Shown piece by piece: positions 10,308-21,196 of a stretch of DNA of 35,494 nucleotides. The stretch's first letter is position 1, and every line of letters begins with the position of its first letter. Under the pieces are notes generated by a model. That model saw nothing but the letters and a program-made list of their open reading frames with translations, was not told where the DNA came from and did not search any database. Source of the DNA: an uncultured PS1 clade bacterium (GTDB lineage Bacteria > Pseudomonadota > Gammaproteobacteria > PS1 > Pseudothioglobaceae); NCBI GenBank assembly GCA_938086805.1, contig CALKDH010000107.1, positions 1 through 35,494 on the forward strand, given 5' to 3'. The translations under genes were made by a program, and so were the position numbers.

Positions 10308-10874
10308 CTATGTATGAAGCGCCTTCATGGCGTCTTCAAAACTTCCTTTAACTAATAATTCAACAATATTGCTTGCCCTTAACATGCTCTCTTGAATTGC
10401 GCTCAGTTCTGATTTGCTAGGGGCATTTAAAACATATTCAACAACTTCATTTTTAGAGCCAGGATGTTCGATTCCAATTCGAAGGCGATAGAAATTTTGT
10501 GACCCGAGCGCTTTAATGATATCTCTTAGGCCATTATGGCCGCCATGTCCACCACCGAGTTTTAGTTTAACAACTCCAACAGGCAAATCAAGCTCATCAT
10601 GAACAACCAATGTCTCTTCTGGCGAAATATCATAGTAATTTAAAAAGCTTTTTATAGAGCCTCCAGAATTATTCATAAAGGTTTGAGGCTTTAGCAGAAA
10701 AACTTTGTTTGAGTTTAGGCTAATGTCTGAGGCTTCACCAAAAAATTTTGATTGATTAGCAAACTTGGAGTCATGTATAGAAGCTATTGACTCAACAAAC
10801 CAGAAGCCTGCATTGTGACGATGTTCCTGATAATTTTTTCCGGGATTTCCCAGTCCAACAATTAGTTTAATCAT
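10308..10874 (-). CDS. pth: peptidyl-tRNA hydrolase
   Basis: 188 aa with [32 protein letters not shown] and [28 protein letters not shown]. Confidence 0.95.
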   Translation of the reverse strand: MIKLIVGLGNPGKNYQEHRHNAGFWFVESIASIHDSKFANQSKFFGEASDISLNSNKVFLLKPQTFMNNSGGSIKSFLNYYDISPEETLVVHDELDLPVGVVKLKLGGGHGGHNGLRDIIKALGSQNFYRLRIGIEHPGSKNEVVEYVLNAPSKSELSAIQESMLRASNIVELLVKGSFEDAMKALHT

Positions 10875-10922
10875 TACAGCGCTTCATTTTACGCTTGTTG
10901 AGTCAACAAGACTGACGATACT

Positions 10923-11621
10923 TTATTCGTTGTCGTCACCATCTTTTGAGTCACCATCTGCTGAGTCCGCAGAATCTTCTGCTGAGTCCTCACCACCCTC
11001 TTCAGACTCGCCATCCTCAATGATTTCTTCCTCTTCCTCAATTACCTTCGGCTCGGATACTGAACATACAGTCTGGTCGTGTGCCTCAACATCTTCATGT
11101 TGCAACGCATTAATAGTAACACCTTCTGGCAAGACAAGGTCAGTTAACGAAAGATGATCACCAACCGCAAGATTAGTTACATCTACGTCGATACCATGAG
11201 GTAAGTCTTTAGGTAGACATGATATTTCAACTGAAACAACAAACTGATTGAGCATATTGCCCAGCCTTAGTGCCTCGTTTTCTTCAATTCCAACAAAGTG
11301 AAGCGGCGTTGTAGTGACAAGAGTTTGTTTAGCATCTACCCGCAAAAAGTCCACGTGTGTAATGGTATTTTTTGCTGGATGGCGCTGAATATCTTTTAAA
11401 ACAACTGATTCTGTTGATTTTCCTACCACTAAGTCCAATACTGAAGTGAATGTATTTTCATCTTCTAATAGGTGGGTAATTTCGTGAATGCTAAGTGTTA
11501 CCATCAGCGGATCTTTCTTTCCGCCATAAATGATACTTGGTACCTTTTCTTCTTTTCTCAGGCGGCGGCTCGCACCTTTCCCCTGATCTTCACGCTCTGT
11601 TGCGTTTACAGTAATACTCAT
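10923..11621 (-). CDS. rplY: 50S ribosomal protein L25/general stress protein Ctc, long form with acidic C-terminal tail
   Basis: 232 aa with N-terminal L25 core REDQGKGASRRLRKEEKVPSIIYGG and the CTC-type domain; ends in a Glu/Asp/Ser-rich tail. Neighbour of pth-ychF. Confidence 0.9.
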   Translation of the reverse strand: MSITVNATEREDQGKGASRRLRKEEKVPSIIYGGKKDPLMVTLSIHEITHLLEDENTFTSVLDLVVGKSTESVVLKDIQRHPAKNTITHVDFLRVDAKQTLVTTTPLHFVGIEENEALRLGNMLNQFVVSVEISCLPKDLPHGIDVDVTNLAVGDHLSLTDLVLPEGVTINALQHEDVEAHDQTVCSVSEPKVIEEEEEIIEDGESEEGGEDSAEDSADSADGDSKDGDDNE

Positions 11622-11634
11622 TTTGAGTTCTCCA

Positions 11635-11665
11635 ATAAATAAAAAAACACCACTTCAAGCGGTGT
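11635..11665 (-). terminator. Rho-independent terminator downstream of ubiB
   Basis: Minus-strand ACACCgCTTgAAGtGGTGT hairpin (arms 11647-11651 / 11661-11665) followed directly by a T7 run and an AT-rich stretch, between ubiB and rplY. Confidence 0.75.
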
Positions 11666-11745
11666 AACTAAATTTGTCTATTTTGCGACCAAACAGACAA
11701 GGAGAGATATTTTACCCGAAATTCTTTTTATATAGCCAAGTTTAT

Positions 11746-13350
11746 CTATCTAGACTTAAGCCAAAAAATAATGCTAATAATCGAGCTAGGTATGGCCCAA
11801 GCCCAAACGGATTGAGTGGCTAAAAAAGCTGAAATTAAAAGGAAAGAAATGGCAATAAAAATCGACCTTTGTTTAGAAGCATTTTCTTTTAATTGCATAG
11901 TAATTGCCTCTGTTTGTTTTTTTGAGTTTTCCGTCTTTAGGGCGCCACTTTCAATTTGCTTCAGGGCGTTAATTACTAACATTGGAATTTCTGGTAATTC
12001 TGAGACAATCTGAGGTAGCTGATCAGAAATTTTATTAAGCGTGCCTTTAAAGCTATATTTTTCTTTAGCTAATTTCTCCAGATAAGGCTTTGCTGTTGCC
12101 CAAAGATCAAGGTCTGGATATAGCGAACGCCCCAAGCCTTCTATATTAAGTAGTGTTTTATAGAGCAAAAGTAGTTGGGGTTGAACCTCCATGTCAAAAC
12201 GTTTTGCCTCCTTTAAGAGGCTGAGAAGCACCTGTCCGAAAGAAATTTCACTTAATGGCTTTTCAAAAATTGGTTCGCAGACACTTCTTATAGCATTTTC
12301 AAACTCCATTACATTTGTTCCTTCGGGTATCCATCCAGACTCCAGGTGAACTTGAGACACTCGTTTATAATCTTGATTAAAAAATGCCATAAAGTTTTGG
12401 GCTAAATAATATTGATCAGCTTCAGTCAGCGTGCCCATAATTCCAAAATCAACACCCGTATACTGATTATTTTCTCCCACAAAAATATTTCCTGGGTGCA
12501 TATCGGCATGAAAAAAATTATGATCAAAAACCTGGGTAAAAAATATAATTACTCCGTCCTCCGCAAGAGACTTAAAATCAACATTTTTCCTCTTTAAAGC
12601 TTCAATATCATTTACAGGAGTTCCATATATTCGCTCAGTTACTAAAACATTTGATCTACAAAGTTCCCAATGAACTTTAGGCACATATAAAAGATCTGAA
12701 TTATTAAAATTTTTACCAAGAAGTGAAGCGTTGGCAGCTTCAACCATCATGTTCAGTTCGTTGTATATAATTCCTTCAAACTCCTGAACAGCTTCTTGTG
12801 GCCTCAGTCTTTTCCCATCAGCATGCTTTTCAGCAAGTTTTGCTAGCGAGTACAAAAGTCGAATATCTCTTTTAATTTGTTTTTCTATGCCTGGGCGTAC
12901 AACTTTAATGATTATTTCTTCACCATCTTTGGTTACAGCAGTGTGAACCTGAGCTATAGAGGCTGATGCAAGAGGCGAGTCATCAAACGATGAAAAAAGT
13001 TTTGAAGTTTTATCGCCAAGCGCTTTTTCAATAATTTTTTTTGACTCTTCTGCAGGGAATGGAGGGCATTTGTCTTGGAGTTTTGCCAGCTCCATGCCAA
13101 TATCGTCTGGAAGAAGGTCTCTACGTGTTGATAAAGTTTGTCCAAACTTAATAAATATTGGGCCAAGCTCCTCGAGTGCTAGTCGAATCCTCTCTCCTCT
13201 GGTCAGTTTTTTGCTGGGGAAATAATGCCATGGTGTTAGGTAGATTAGAGGACTGAGGCTTTTAAGAAAAGAAGTAGAGAGTATTAAATGATCTAATCTA
13301 TATCTGATTAGTGTTCTCAGGACTCCTAAAAAACGAAATAAGCTTTTCAC
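11746..13350 (-). CDS. ubiB: ubiquinone biosynthesis atypical kinase/ATPase UbiB
   Basis: 534 aa with LGPIFIKFGQTLSTRRDLLPDD, ASASIAQVHTA, FHADMHPGNIFV and VDFGIMGTL; adjacent to ubiJ-ubiE. Confidence 0.93.
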   Translation of the reverse strand: MKSLFRFLGVLRTLIRYRLDHLILSTSFLKSLSPLIYLTPWHYFPSKKLTRGERIRLALEELGPIFIKFGQTLSTRRDLLPDDIGMELAKLQDKCPPFPAEESKKIIEKALGDKTSKLFSSFDDSPLASASIAQVHTAVTKDGEEIIIKVVRPGIEKQIKRDIRLLYSLAKLAEKHADGKRLRPQEAVQEFEGIIYNELNMMVEAANASLLGKNFNNSDLLYVPKVHWELCRSNVLVTERIYGTPVNDIEALKRKNVDFKSLAEDGVIIFFTQVFDHNFFHADMHPGNIFVGENNQYTGVDFGIMGTLTEADQYYLAQNFMAFFNQDYKRVSQVHLESGWIPEGTNVMEFENAIRSVCEPIFEKPLSEISFGQVLLSLLKEAKRFDMEVQPQLLLLYKTLLNIEGLGRSLYPDLDLWATAKPYLEKLAKEKYSFKGTLNKISDQLPQIVSELPEIPMLVINALKQIESGALKTENSKKQTEAITMQLKENASKQRSIFIAISFLLISAFLATQSVWAWAIPSSIISIIFWLKSR

Positions 13351-13352
13351 CT

Positions 13353-13868
13353 TCAGACCCTTCCTTTAAAGAATTTAGAGCGACTTGGGGCAATTAATGC
13401 TGTTGTTATTTCATCCTTTAAAGTACTAATGATTGAGCTATCATTTTTAATCGTAGCTTTCTTTATTTGTCTAAAGGCCTGTCCTAGTTGATGAGCTACT
13501 ATATCACCTGTATATTGTGAAATAAGCTCTTCAATATCAATTGAAGATGAAGACAATAGGCTTGCAAGCTGTTGTGCAGTATTGACACTTCCATTGATTT
13601 CAATGTCTTCATTTTCAAGAAGCTCTTCCAATGAGGCTCCTTTGAAAATAGCTAAAAATGATGCATTATTAGTTATTAGTGAAACATCGACCTTTTTATG
13701 TTGGGGGCTGTCAATGACAAAAATACGCGAGTTTAGGCAAAGAAAAAACAAGGTTAAGTCAATCTCATCTACTCTAAAACTGACTACTTTGTTGTCAATA
13801 TGAGTAAGGTCAGTGTTATTGGCACTAATAAAATGATTCAGAGATTTTTCAATAGTCAGGCGAAACAT
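13353..13868 (-). CDS. ubiJ: ubiquinone biosynthesis accessory factor UbiJ (SCP2-like)
   Basis: 171 aa, divergent SCP2-like protein between ubiE and ubiB (conserved gammaproteobacterial order); contains DIEINGSVNTAQQLASLLSS and DIEELISQYTGDIVAHQLGQ. Confidence 0.8.
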   Translation of the reverse strand: MFRLTIEKSLNHFISANNTDLTHIDNKVVSFRVDEIDLTLFFLCLNSRIFVIDSPQHKKVDVSLITNNASFLAIFKGASLEELLENEDIEINGSVNTAQQLASLLSSSSIDIEELISQYTGDIVAHQLGQAFRQIKKATIKNDSSIISTLKDEITTALIAPSRSKFFKGRV

Positions 13869-13873
13869 TTTGG

Positions 13874-14614
13874 TCAGGCTTTTATTGCTTTATGAAGCGC
13901 AACTATGCCCCCAGTTAAGTTGTGGTATTCACAAAATTCAAAGCCTGCATCAAGAACCATGTTTTTTAATGTTTCTTGATCTGGATGTCTGCGAATAGAT
14001 TCAGCAAGGTATTGATAACTATCCTCGTCATTGGCAAAAAATTCGCCAAACTTAGGGATTAAGTTGAATGAATAGAGGTCATAAATTTTTTCTAACATCT
14101 GATTTTCAACTTTAGAGAACTCAAGAATTAACAACGTTCCCCCTTTCTTTAAAACTCGATGCATTTGTTTTAATGCCAAATCTTTATGTGTAACATTTCT
14201 TAGGCCAAATGCTATGCTTACACAATCAAAGGTATTGTCCTCAAAGGGGAGTGATTCTGCATTAGCCTGAACAAAGTCTACATCAATGATGCCATGATTT
14301 AAAAGGTTTTTTCTTCCTTCAAATAGCATTGAATCATTAATATCTGAAAGGATGACTTTTCCTTTAGGGCCAACTTTTTTTCTAAACTTTATTGCAAGAT
14401 CTCCTGTGCCTCCAGCAATGTCAAGAACATGGTCGCCTTCTTTTACATTGCTGCTTGCAATAGTATAGTTTTTCCAAAGTCTATGGGTTCCCATTGACAT
14501 GACATCATTCATGAGGTCGTATTTTCCAGCTACTGAGTCAAATACTCCTTTTACAAGACCTTGTTTTTTTTCAATATCGACCTCTTTGTAGCCAAAGTGA
14601 GTAGTCTTTGCCAT
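13874..14614 (-). CDS. ubiE: demethylmenaquinone/2-methoxy-6-polyprenyl-1,4-benzoquinol methyltransferase
   Basis: 246 aa with [43 protein letters not shown] and FGLRNVT. Confidence 0.95.
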   Translation of the reverse strand: MAKTTHFGYKEVDIEKKQGLVKGVFDSVAGKYDLMNDVMSMGTHRLWKNYTIASSNVKEGDHVLDIAGGTGDLAIKFRKKVGPKGKVILSDINDSMLFEGRKNLLNHGIIDVDFVQANAESLPFEDNTFDCVSIAFGLRNVTHKDLALKQMHRVLKKGGTLLILEFSKVENQMLEKIYDLYSFNLIPKFGEFFANDEDSYQYLAESIRRHPDQETLKNMVLDAGFEFCEYHNLTGGIVALHKAIKA

Positions 14615-14616
14615 TT

Positions 14617-15753
14617 TTACTTAGCTGGATAGTCTCTGAAATCAGCGCCAGTGTATATTTGAGTGGGTCTAAATATTCTGTTGTCACTTACTTGCTCATG
14701 CCAGTGAGCAACCCATCCTGCTGAACGAGCCATGGCAAAGATTGACGTAAAGTGTTCTTTAGTAAAGTTGAAGATTTCTGAGTAAAGTATGCCTGAATAA
14801 AAGTCAACGTTCGGGTAGACTCCCTTTTGAGATAATAGTTCATTACAGATACTTTCAACTTCGAGAGCCGTTTCAAAACGGTTAGAAAGGGTAAGTCCAT
14901 TTTTCTTGATATAGGTTTTAATCATTTTTTCAAGGATGGTTGCCCTAGGATCCTTAGTTTTATACTCGCGATGACCCATGCCCCAGATTACTTGCTTGTT
15001 TTTAAGCCTGTCCTCGATCCATTTGCGTGCATTTTCAGGAGATCCAATTTCATCAAGCATTATGAGTACATTCTCATTTGCATTGCCGTGTAAGGGGCCA
15101 GCTAGGGTTCCAACTCCAGCCGCAATTGAGGCAAAAGGATTTGCAAGTGAAGAAGCTGTTACCATTGTGGAGAAGGTAGAGGCATTGATAGTGTGTTCAG
15201 CGTGTAAAATTAATGACGCATCTAAAAGGTCTACAATCTCAGGGTCGGACTCCTCTCCAAAACACATATACATAAAGTTTTCTGCATAAGACATTGTTTT
15301 GCTTGGTGGAATAGGGTCGTATCCTCTACTTATCCGAGTCCACATTGCAACCAATGTGCTCATATTCGAGATAATTTTAACAAGTGCATTTTGTGTGTAA
15401 GAGGAATCTGGTTCTTCTGCTCCAGCATCAGGATAAAAGGTAGCCATAGAAGCAATTGCTGTTTGGAGGACATCCATGGAGTGTCCGGTTGAAGGTAGAG
15501 ACCAAAGCAAGTGGCGAATTTTGCGTTTTACCTCGTTGCGTTTTTTTAAAATGTTTTTGAAGTTTGTGAGCTCTTGTGGAGAAGGAAGCTCGCCATTCAT
15601 TAGTAAAAGTGCAGTTTCTTCAAAAGAAGAGCGTTCGACAAGATCTTGAATGGAATAGCCTCGATAGGCTAGTATTCCTTTTTCACCATCTATTGAAGAG
15701 ATTGCTGATTTCGTTGCGGGGACGCCTGCTAGGCCTGGTACATATTCTGTCAT
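14617..15753 (-). CDS. citrate synthase family protein (citrate/2-methylcitrate synthase)
   Basis: ORF track starts at 15795, but the conserved N-terminus [35 protein letters not shown] starts at the ATG at 15751-15753. Also [27 protein letters not shown] and [14 protein letters not shown]. Confidence 0.88.
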   Translation of the reverse strand: MTEYVPGLAGVPATKSAISSIDGEKGILAYRGYSIQDLVERSSFEETALLLMNGELPSPQELTNFKNILKKRNEVKRKIRHLLWSLPSTGHSMDVLQTAIASMATFYPDAGAEEPDSSYTQNALVKIISNMSTLVAMWTRISRGYDPIPPSKTMSYAENFMYMCFGEESDPEIVDLLDASLILHAEHTINASTFSTMVTASSLANPFASIAAGVGTLAGPLHGNANENVLIMLDEIGSPENARKWIEDRLKNKQVIWGMGHREYKTKDPRATILEKMIKTYIKKNGLTLSNRFETALEVESICNELLSQKGVYPNVDFYSGILYSEIFNFTKEHFTSIFAMARSAGWVAHWHEQVSDNRIFRPTQIYTGADFRDYPAK

Positions 15754-15764
15754 AGTTTTTCTCG

Positions 15765-16118
15765 CTAAATTGAAAAAGAAGAGCCACAACCACAAGTAGT
15801 TTTGGCATTAGGATTACTTACAACAAATCTAGCCCCCTGTAGGTCTTCAAGATAGTCAACTGTTGAGCCCATAAGATACTGATAGCTCATAGGATCAATT
15901 ACTAATTGAACCCCTTTTTTGTTAACGCCACTGTCTCCCTCTTTAAGATTTTCATCAAAAGTGAAGCCATAAGAAAAGCCAGAGCATCCGCCCCCAGTAA
16001 TATAAACACGAAGCCTTAAGCCTGGATTTTTTTCCTCTTTAATGAGTTGAGCGACTCTGTTAGCCGCGCTATCACTAAAAACTATATCAGCTTCGTCATG
16101 TATTTCTGTTGCTTCCAT
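15765..16118 (-). CDS. erpA: iron-sulfur cluster insertion protein, ErpA-type A-type carrier
   Basis: 117 aa with [23 protein letters not shown] and the conserved cysteine tail [16 protein letters not shown]. Confidence 0.92.
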   Translation of the reverse strand: MEATEIHDEADIVFSDSAANRVAQLIKEEKNPGLRLRVYITGGGCSGFSYGFTFDENLKEGDSGVNKKGVQLVIDPMSYQYLMGSTVDYLEDLQGARFVVSNPNAKTTCGCGSSFSI

Positions 16119-16153
16119 TGGCCACCTCTTGATCTTTACAACTCGAATTAATG

Positions 16154-17188
16154 TTAAGGCAAAAGTCCGATTTCTGAAAGACCTTCTGTTTCATCAAGCC
16201 CAAACATTAAATTCATATTTTGAATTGCCTGTCCCGCTGCTCCCTTGCCCAGATTGTCAATAACAGACATAATAATAAGCTTATTGCTATGCTCTACATA
16301 CTGAACTGAAATCTGACAATAGTTTGAAGATTTTACTGAGCGGGTCTCAGGATAGACACCTTCAGGTAGTATTTTAACAAATTCTTCGTTTTCGTAGGCA
16401 TTTTCGTAGTAAGCAAGAATATTTGCTTCAGAGCCAATTAAGTCAGCATAAATTGTCGCCTCAATGCCACGACTCATTGGTACTAAATGTGGAGTAAATG
16501 TAAGGCCTATTGGGCCTCCTGAAATAGACTCTAGCTCTTGTTTAATTTCAGGAAAGTGTCTGTGACCACTAACTCCATAAGGTTTAAAGCTCTCAGTTAT
16601 TTCACAAAGAAGGGTTGCTTGATTTGCATTTCTGCCAGCTCCACTCGCGCCTGATTTACAATCTGCGATTATATTAGACGGATCTATCAGCTTATTTTCT
16701 AGGAGGGGTTTTAATGCAAGCAGAACTGCAGTAGGATAACAGCCAGGATTCGCAATTAGTCTAGCATCTTTAATTGCGCTTCTTTTAATTTCGGGCTGTC
16801 CATAGACTGCTTCACCTAGGAGCGATTTTTGAGTATGCTCCATTTTGTACCAATCAGACCAAATATCTGGATCAGTGATTCTAAAGTCCGCCCCAAGGTC
16901 TATAACTTTAATATTTTTTTCTAAAAACAAACCAGCGTTATTCATAGCAACACCATGAGGTGTTGCAAAAAAGACTATATCACATTCAAATAGTTTTTCA
17001 TCATCAGGAAGCAAGTATGAGAGGTCTGAAATTCCATACATGCTCGGAAAAACTTCATAAAGTTTTTTGCCGTTAAGCGCTCTGGAGGTAATTGCATGGA
17101 CTTCAGCCCCCTGATGTTGGCGCAGTAATCGCAAAAGCTCTATGCCTGTATAGCCAGAGCCACCAATTATTCCAACCTTGAGTTTCAT
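16154..17188 (-). CDS. argC: N-acetyl-gamma-glutamyl-phosphate reductase
   Basis: 344 aa with [46 protein letters not shown] and [12 protein letters not shown]. Confidence 0.95.
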   Translation of the reverse strand: MKLKVGIIGGSGYTGIELLRLLRQHQGAEVHAITSRALNGKKLYEVFPSMYGISDLSYLLPDDEKLFECDIVFFATPHGVAMNNAGLFLEKNIKVIDLGADFRITDPDIWSDWYKMEHTQKSLLGEAVYGQPEIKRSAIKDARLIANPGCYPTAVLLALKPLLENKLIDPSNIIADCKSGASGAGRNANQATLLCEITESFKPYGVSGHRHFPEIKQELESISGGPIGLTFTPHLVPMSRGIEATIYADLIGSEANILAYYENAYENEEFVKILPEGVYPETRSVKSSNYCQISVQYVEHSNKLIIMSVIDNLGKGAAGQAIQNMNLMFGLDETEGLSEIGLLP

Positions 17189-18537
17189 TCTTCCTCTCCA
17201 AGCATCTTTTCAAGATAATGTATGTTCATTCCACCTTTTTTAAAAACCTTGTCGTTCATTATTAGTCTCTGAAGTGGGATATTTGTTTTAATTCCATCAA
17301 TAACCATTTCATCAAGAGCATTTTGCATTTTAATGATGGCATTGTCTCGATTTTCACCATAAGTTATGACCTTTCCAATCATTGAATCATAATGGGGTGG
17401 AACATTATAGCCATTATAGATATGAGAGTCTATTCTAACTCCTAAGCCACCCGCAGCATGGTATTGAGTAATCTTTCCTGGAGAAGGCATAAATGTTTCA
17501 GGATCCTCGGCATTAATTCTGCATTCAATTGCGTGCCCTTTGATCTCAATATCTTCTTGAGTGAGCGATAGTTTTTCACCCCCTGCGATTAATATTTGTT
17601 CTCGAACAATATCAACACCAGTAATCATCTCAGTAACTGGGTGTTCTACCTGAACTCTTGTATTCATTTCAATAAAGTAGAACCGATCATTATCAAAAAG
17701 AAACTCAAAGGTGCCAGCACCCCGATATTTGATTTTTTTACATGCTTCTGCACAGATATTTCCAATTTTATCTCTTAGCTTTGGAGATATGCCAGGGGCA
17801 GGAGCCTCTTCTACTACTTTTTGATGGCGTCTCTGCATAGAACAATCTCTTTCGCCAAGGTGAATAGCGTTGCCATGTTGGTCTGCAAGAACTTGAATTT
17901 CAACATGACGAGGCGTTGTAAGAAATTTTTCCATATATACTTCACCATTTCCAAAAAAGCTCTGAGCTTCTGACTGTGTTAGCTTAATGGATTCAATAAG
18001 GTCTTTTTCTGACTCAACAACACGCATCCCTCGACCACCTCCACCACCAGATGCTTTTATGATGATGGGAAGCCCAATTTCCTTTGCAAGCTTGAAGCTT
18101 CTTTTTTCATTATCATCAAGTGCACCATCAGAGCCTGGAACACATGGTACACCAGAGCTCTTCATTGCTTCAATGGCAGCTACTTTATCGCCCATGACTC
18201 TTATATTTTCAGCTCTTGGGCCAATAAAAATAAAGCCACTTTGCTCCACTTGTTCTGCAAAATCTGCATTTTCGGAAAGAAATCCATATCCTGGGTGAAT
18301 TGCATCTGCATGAGTTACTTCGGCAGCACTAATGATTGCTGGAATATTAAGATAACTTTTGATTGATTGATGGGGTCCAATACAAACGGCCTCATCTGCT
18401 AGTCTTACATGTTTTAAATCTTTATCTGCAGTTGAATATACTGCAACTGTTTGAATTCCAAGCTCTTTACAAGCTCTGAGAATTCTTAAAGCAATTTCAC
18501 CACGATTTGCTATTAAGACTTTTTTTATTGTGCTCAT
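17185..18537 (-). CDS. accC: acetyl-CoA carboxylase, biotin carboxylase subunit
   Basis: 450 aa with [38 protein letters not shown] and [22 protein letters not shown]. 4-nt overlaps at both ends. Confidence 0.97.
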   Translation of the reverse strand: MSTIKKVLIANRGEIALRILRACKELGIQTVAVYSTADKDLKHVRLADEAVCIGPHQSIKSYLNIPAIISAAEVTHADAIHPGYGFLSENADFAEQVEQSGFIFIGPRAENIRVMGDKVAAIEAMKSSGVPCVPGSDGALDDNEKRSFKLAKEIGLPIIIKASGGGGGRGMRVVESEKDLIESIKLTQSEAQSFFGNGEVYMEKFLTTPRHVEIQVLADQHGNAIHLGERDCSMQRRHQKVVEEAPAPGISPKLRDKIGNICAEACKKIKYRGAGTFEFLFDNDRFYFIEMNTRVQVEHPVTEMITGVDIVREQILIAGGEKLSLTQEDIEIKGHAIECRINAEDPETFMPSPGKITQYHAAGGLGVRIDSHIYNGYNVPPHYDSMIGKVITYGENRDNAIIKMQNALDEMVIDGIKTNIPLQRLIMNDKVFKKGGMNIHYLEKMLGEEE

Positions 18538-18989
18538 TCTATAATTATTATTGGTTGTCCAAATTCGACAGCTTCACCATCTTTGATTAATATTTCAATT
18601 ACTGTGCCTGACCTATCAGCTTCAATCTGGTTCATGATTTTCATAGCCTCGATGATGCCCACAGTGTCGCCTTGATTGATTTTTTGGCCAACAGTCACAA
18701 AAGGTTTGGCTGTGGGAGAAGGCGCTGAATAGAATGTTCCAACCATCGGCGAAATAATAGATTGATCATTTGATTGGGTCTCAGCTGGCGTAGCAGTTGA
18801 TGTGGCAGCAGGGGAAGCAGTTGCTAAAGGCTGTTGCTGAATGAAAGACTGTACTGGTTGCTGTAAGGCTCCTTGTGAAGCCCCAAACCTGGAGATTTTT
18901 ACAGATTCTTCGCCCTCTTTAATCTCTATTTCAGCCATCCCAGACTCTTCCAGAAGCTCCATTAATTTTTTAACTTTTCGAATATCCAT
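18534..18989 (-). CDS. accB: acetyl-CoA carboxylase biotin carboxyl carrier protein
   Basis: 151 aa with [23 protein letters not shown], Ala/Pro/Gln-rich linker and the biotinylation motif [14 protein letters not shown]. Confidence 0.96.
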   Translation of the reverse strand: MDIRKVKKLMELLEESGMAEIEIKEGEESVKISRFGASQGALQQPVQSFIQQQPLATASPAATSTATPAETQSNDQSIISPMVGTFYSAPSPTAKPFVTVGQKINQGDTVGIIEAMKIMNQIEADRSGTVIEILIKDGEAVEFGQPIIIIE

Positions 18990-19185
18990 CGATGCTCCTA
19001 TTTATTTAATTAATTATTTTTTAGCTCTAAAGCTAAATTGTTTGTAAGTGTATGTTTTGGCTTAAAAATGTTAAGCTCAAGCCTAATAAAAAGTATCATT
19101 TTAAATGTCTAAGTTTAGCATTTTACCATCCAAATAGCATAAAATAGCTTCTAAATAGAAGCATTTAGAGGAAATTGTAATTTAC

Positions 19186-21024
19186 TTATTTTAAAATATT
19201 TAGGTGGTTTGTCAGTTCTTTTGCGCTCACTTCGCCAATAATTCTATGAGATCTTATTTCTTTTCCATCTTTAAAAAATAAAATTGCTGGAGGGCCTACA
19301 AGAGAGAATCGAGACAATATAGATTGATTAGTTTGAGTGTTTTTTGTAACATCAACTGTATAAGTCACTGAATCTTTGAGAGACTCGCTAACCATTGAGT
19401 CTTTAAAGACAACCCTTTCTAATTTTTTGCATGATCTACACCATTCGGCATAAAACTTAATTACAAGTATCTTGTTATTTGAACGAGTTTTTGCAATTAA
19501 TGAATTTAGTTGCGCCTCGTCTTCTAATATCTTAAATACAACGCTATTTGTCGAATCAATCTTATCTCCATAGATTATTGTATCAAAAGGCTGTTGTATG
19601 TCTCCATCACCTTTTGCTACAAGTAGCCATAACATCAGGCCATAGATTAGGATTAAGAGAGAAGTGAGTTTAAAAAACATATTAAGCAAACTCATCGATT
19701 TATTGAGGTTTTTAAAAACACCAAGCATAATTGGAGCTATTGTAAAAAGAAGTGCCCATAATATTAATGACACCAGTGGGCTGAAGACCCTGTCTAAAAG
19801 ATAGAGCGCAACTGCAATCATTCCAAAACCAAAAACCTTCTTGACATTCTCCATCCATGGGCCAGCCTTTGGAAGTGCGTTGACCCCCCACCCACAAATT
19901 ATAATTAGTGGAACACCCATTCCTAGTCCCATGGCAAATAGGCTGGCTGCTCCTTTGGCGGCACTTCCACCAGCAATAACATAGCTTAATGCTGTTGCAA
20001 GAAAAGGAGTCACACAGGGACCTACAATTAATGCAGACAAAAAGCCCATTATGCTAACACCTACAAAGCTTCCTCCAGACTGGGAGTTACTAATGCTGGT
20101 AAGCCTAGTTTGCAGGCCAACTGGCAATTGAAGATCATAAAAACCAAACATTGATAGTGCTAGCAAAAGAAAAATCAAACTAAAAACAAACAACACCCAT
20201 GGAGTTTGCATCATTGCTTGTAAATTTATACCTGAACCAAAGTATCCTGCTGATGCGCCAATTAATCCATATGCTAGTGACATTGATAGAACAAAAGTAA
20301 TTGACATTAAGACAGCATTAAAATCACTAGGCTTTTCTTTTTGTCCAATTATAATTCCAGATAAGATTGGCACCATTGGATACACGCATGGAGTCCAGGA
20401 AAGAGCCAAGCCAGCTAAAAATGCAGCAATAAATAAGGCTAAGCCTCCTTGTTGAAACTTTTCAGAAACTATCTTTTCATTATTAGTTTCCATGTTTTGA
20501 ATTGGTATAGGGGCTTTTTTTGAACCCTCAAAGTCAACTTCAAGTCTATCAGTTTGAGGAGGGTAGCAGACTCCGCCTTCCCAACAGCCTTGATGGTCTA
20601 TAGTCACAAGCACAGAGTCTCTTTCTGAATTATTTAAATCAACTTTAACCTCTAAGGGGGTGTTAAAGACACTCACCTCTCCAAAAAATTCATCATTTTT
20701 TGTTACTGACTCTGGAAAGTTGATATTTTCGATAGAGGCATCTTCAAAAGAAAACAAAATTTTATCTTTGTAGAGATAATAGTCAGGCTGAACAAGCCAG
20801 CGAACAAGAAGAGTATTGTTGTCCAAAAGAATAGCACTTAAATTAAAAGCTTTGTCTACGGGCAAAGGGTGGCTTACCTTTTGTAATTCTTTACCGAGTG
20901 TTATGACTGAAAGATTTTGAGAGCTTTCTGAGCCAAGTTCATTAGCAACAGGGACTTTTTCTGCTGAAGATTGGGAAAATAAATTCAGCAAAATCACAAA
21001 GCTAATTAGCCAAAAACGTTTCAT
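19186..21024 (-). CDS. dsbD: thiol:disulfide interchange protein DsbD
   Basis: 612 aa: signal peptide, periplasmic domain with GCWEGGVCYPPQ, transmembrane domain with WTPCVYPMVPILSG and VGPCVTPFLATALSYV, C-terminal thioredoxin-like KFYAEWCRSCKKLE. Confidence 0.93.
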   Translation of the reverse strand: MKRFWLISFVILLNLFSQSSAEKVPVANELGSESSQNLSVITLGKELQKVSHPLPVDKAFNLSAILLDNNTLLVRWLVQPDYYLYKDKILFSFEDASIENINFPESVTKNDEFFGEVSVFNTPLEVKVDLNNSERDSVLVTIDHQGCWEGGVCYPPQTDRLEVDFEGSKKAPIPIQNMETNNEKIVSEKFQQGGLALFIAAFLAGLALSWTPCVYPMVPILSGIIIGQKEKPSDFNAVLMSITFVLSMSLAYGLIGASAGYFGSGINLQAMMQTPWVLFVFSLIFLLLALSMFGFYDLQLPVGLQTRLTSISNSQSGGSFVGVSIMGFLSALIVGPCVTPFLATALSYVIAGGSAAKGAASLFAMGLGMGVPLIIICGWGVNALPKAGPWMENVKKVFGFGMIAVALYLLDRVFSPLVSLILWALLFTIAPIMLGVFKNLNKSMSLLNMFFKLTSLLILIYGLMLWLLVAKGDGDIQQPFDTIIYGDKIDSTNSVVFKILEDEAQLNSLIAKTRSNNKILVIKFYAEWCRSCKKLERVVFKDSMVSESLKDSVTYTVDVTKNTQTNQSILSRFSLVGPPAILFFKDGKEIRSHRIIGEVSAKELTNHLNILK

Positions 21025-21196
21025 AATTCCACAATTTTATCGATTGCGCTAATTATAGTCTAATCCTGTCATCTCCTATACTGGGTTTCTTTCAAGTTGG
21101 GATGTTTTGTCTATAAAATCAAATTGAAATAGTTATCTTTGTCTTTGTACCCCATGAATAAAAACCAACTAATAAGTCTTTGAAGGCGAAACTAAG

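Noticed and set aside
10930-11157. 75-aa Ser-rich plus-strand ORF
   Set aside because: Antisense to the acidic low-complexity tail of rplY; the Ser-rich sequence is a by-product of the repetitive codons.
15754-15795. N-terminal extension [14 protein letters not shown] of the citrate synthase ORF
   Set aside because: Overlaps the end of erpA and is not family-like; the conserved start is [11 protein letters not shown] at 15753.
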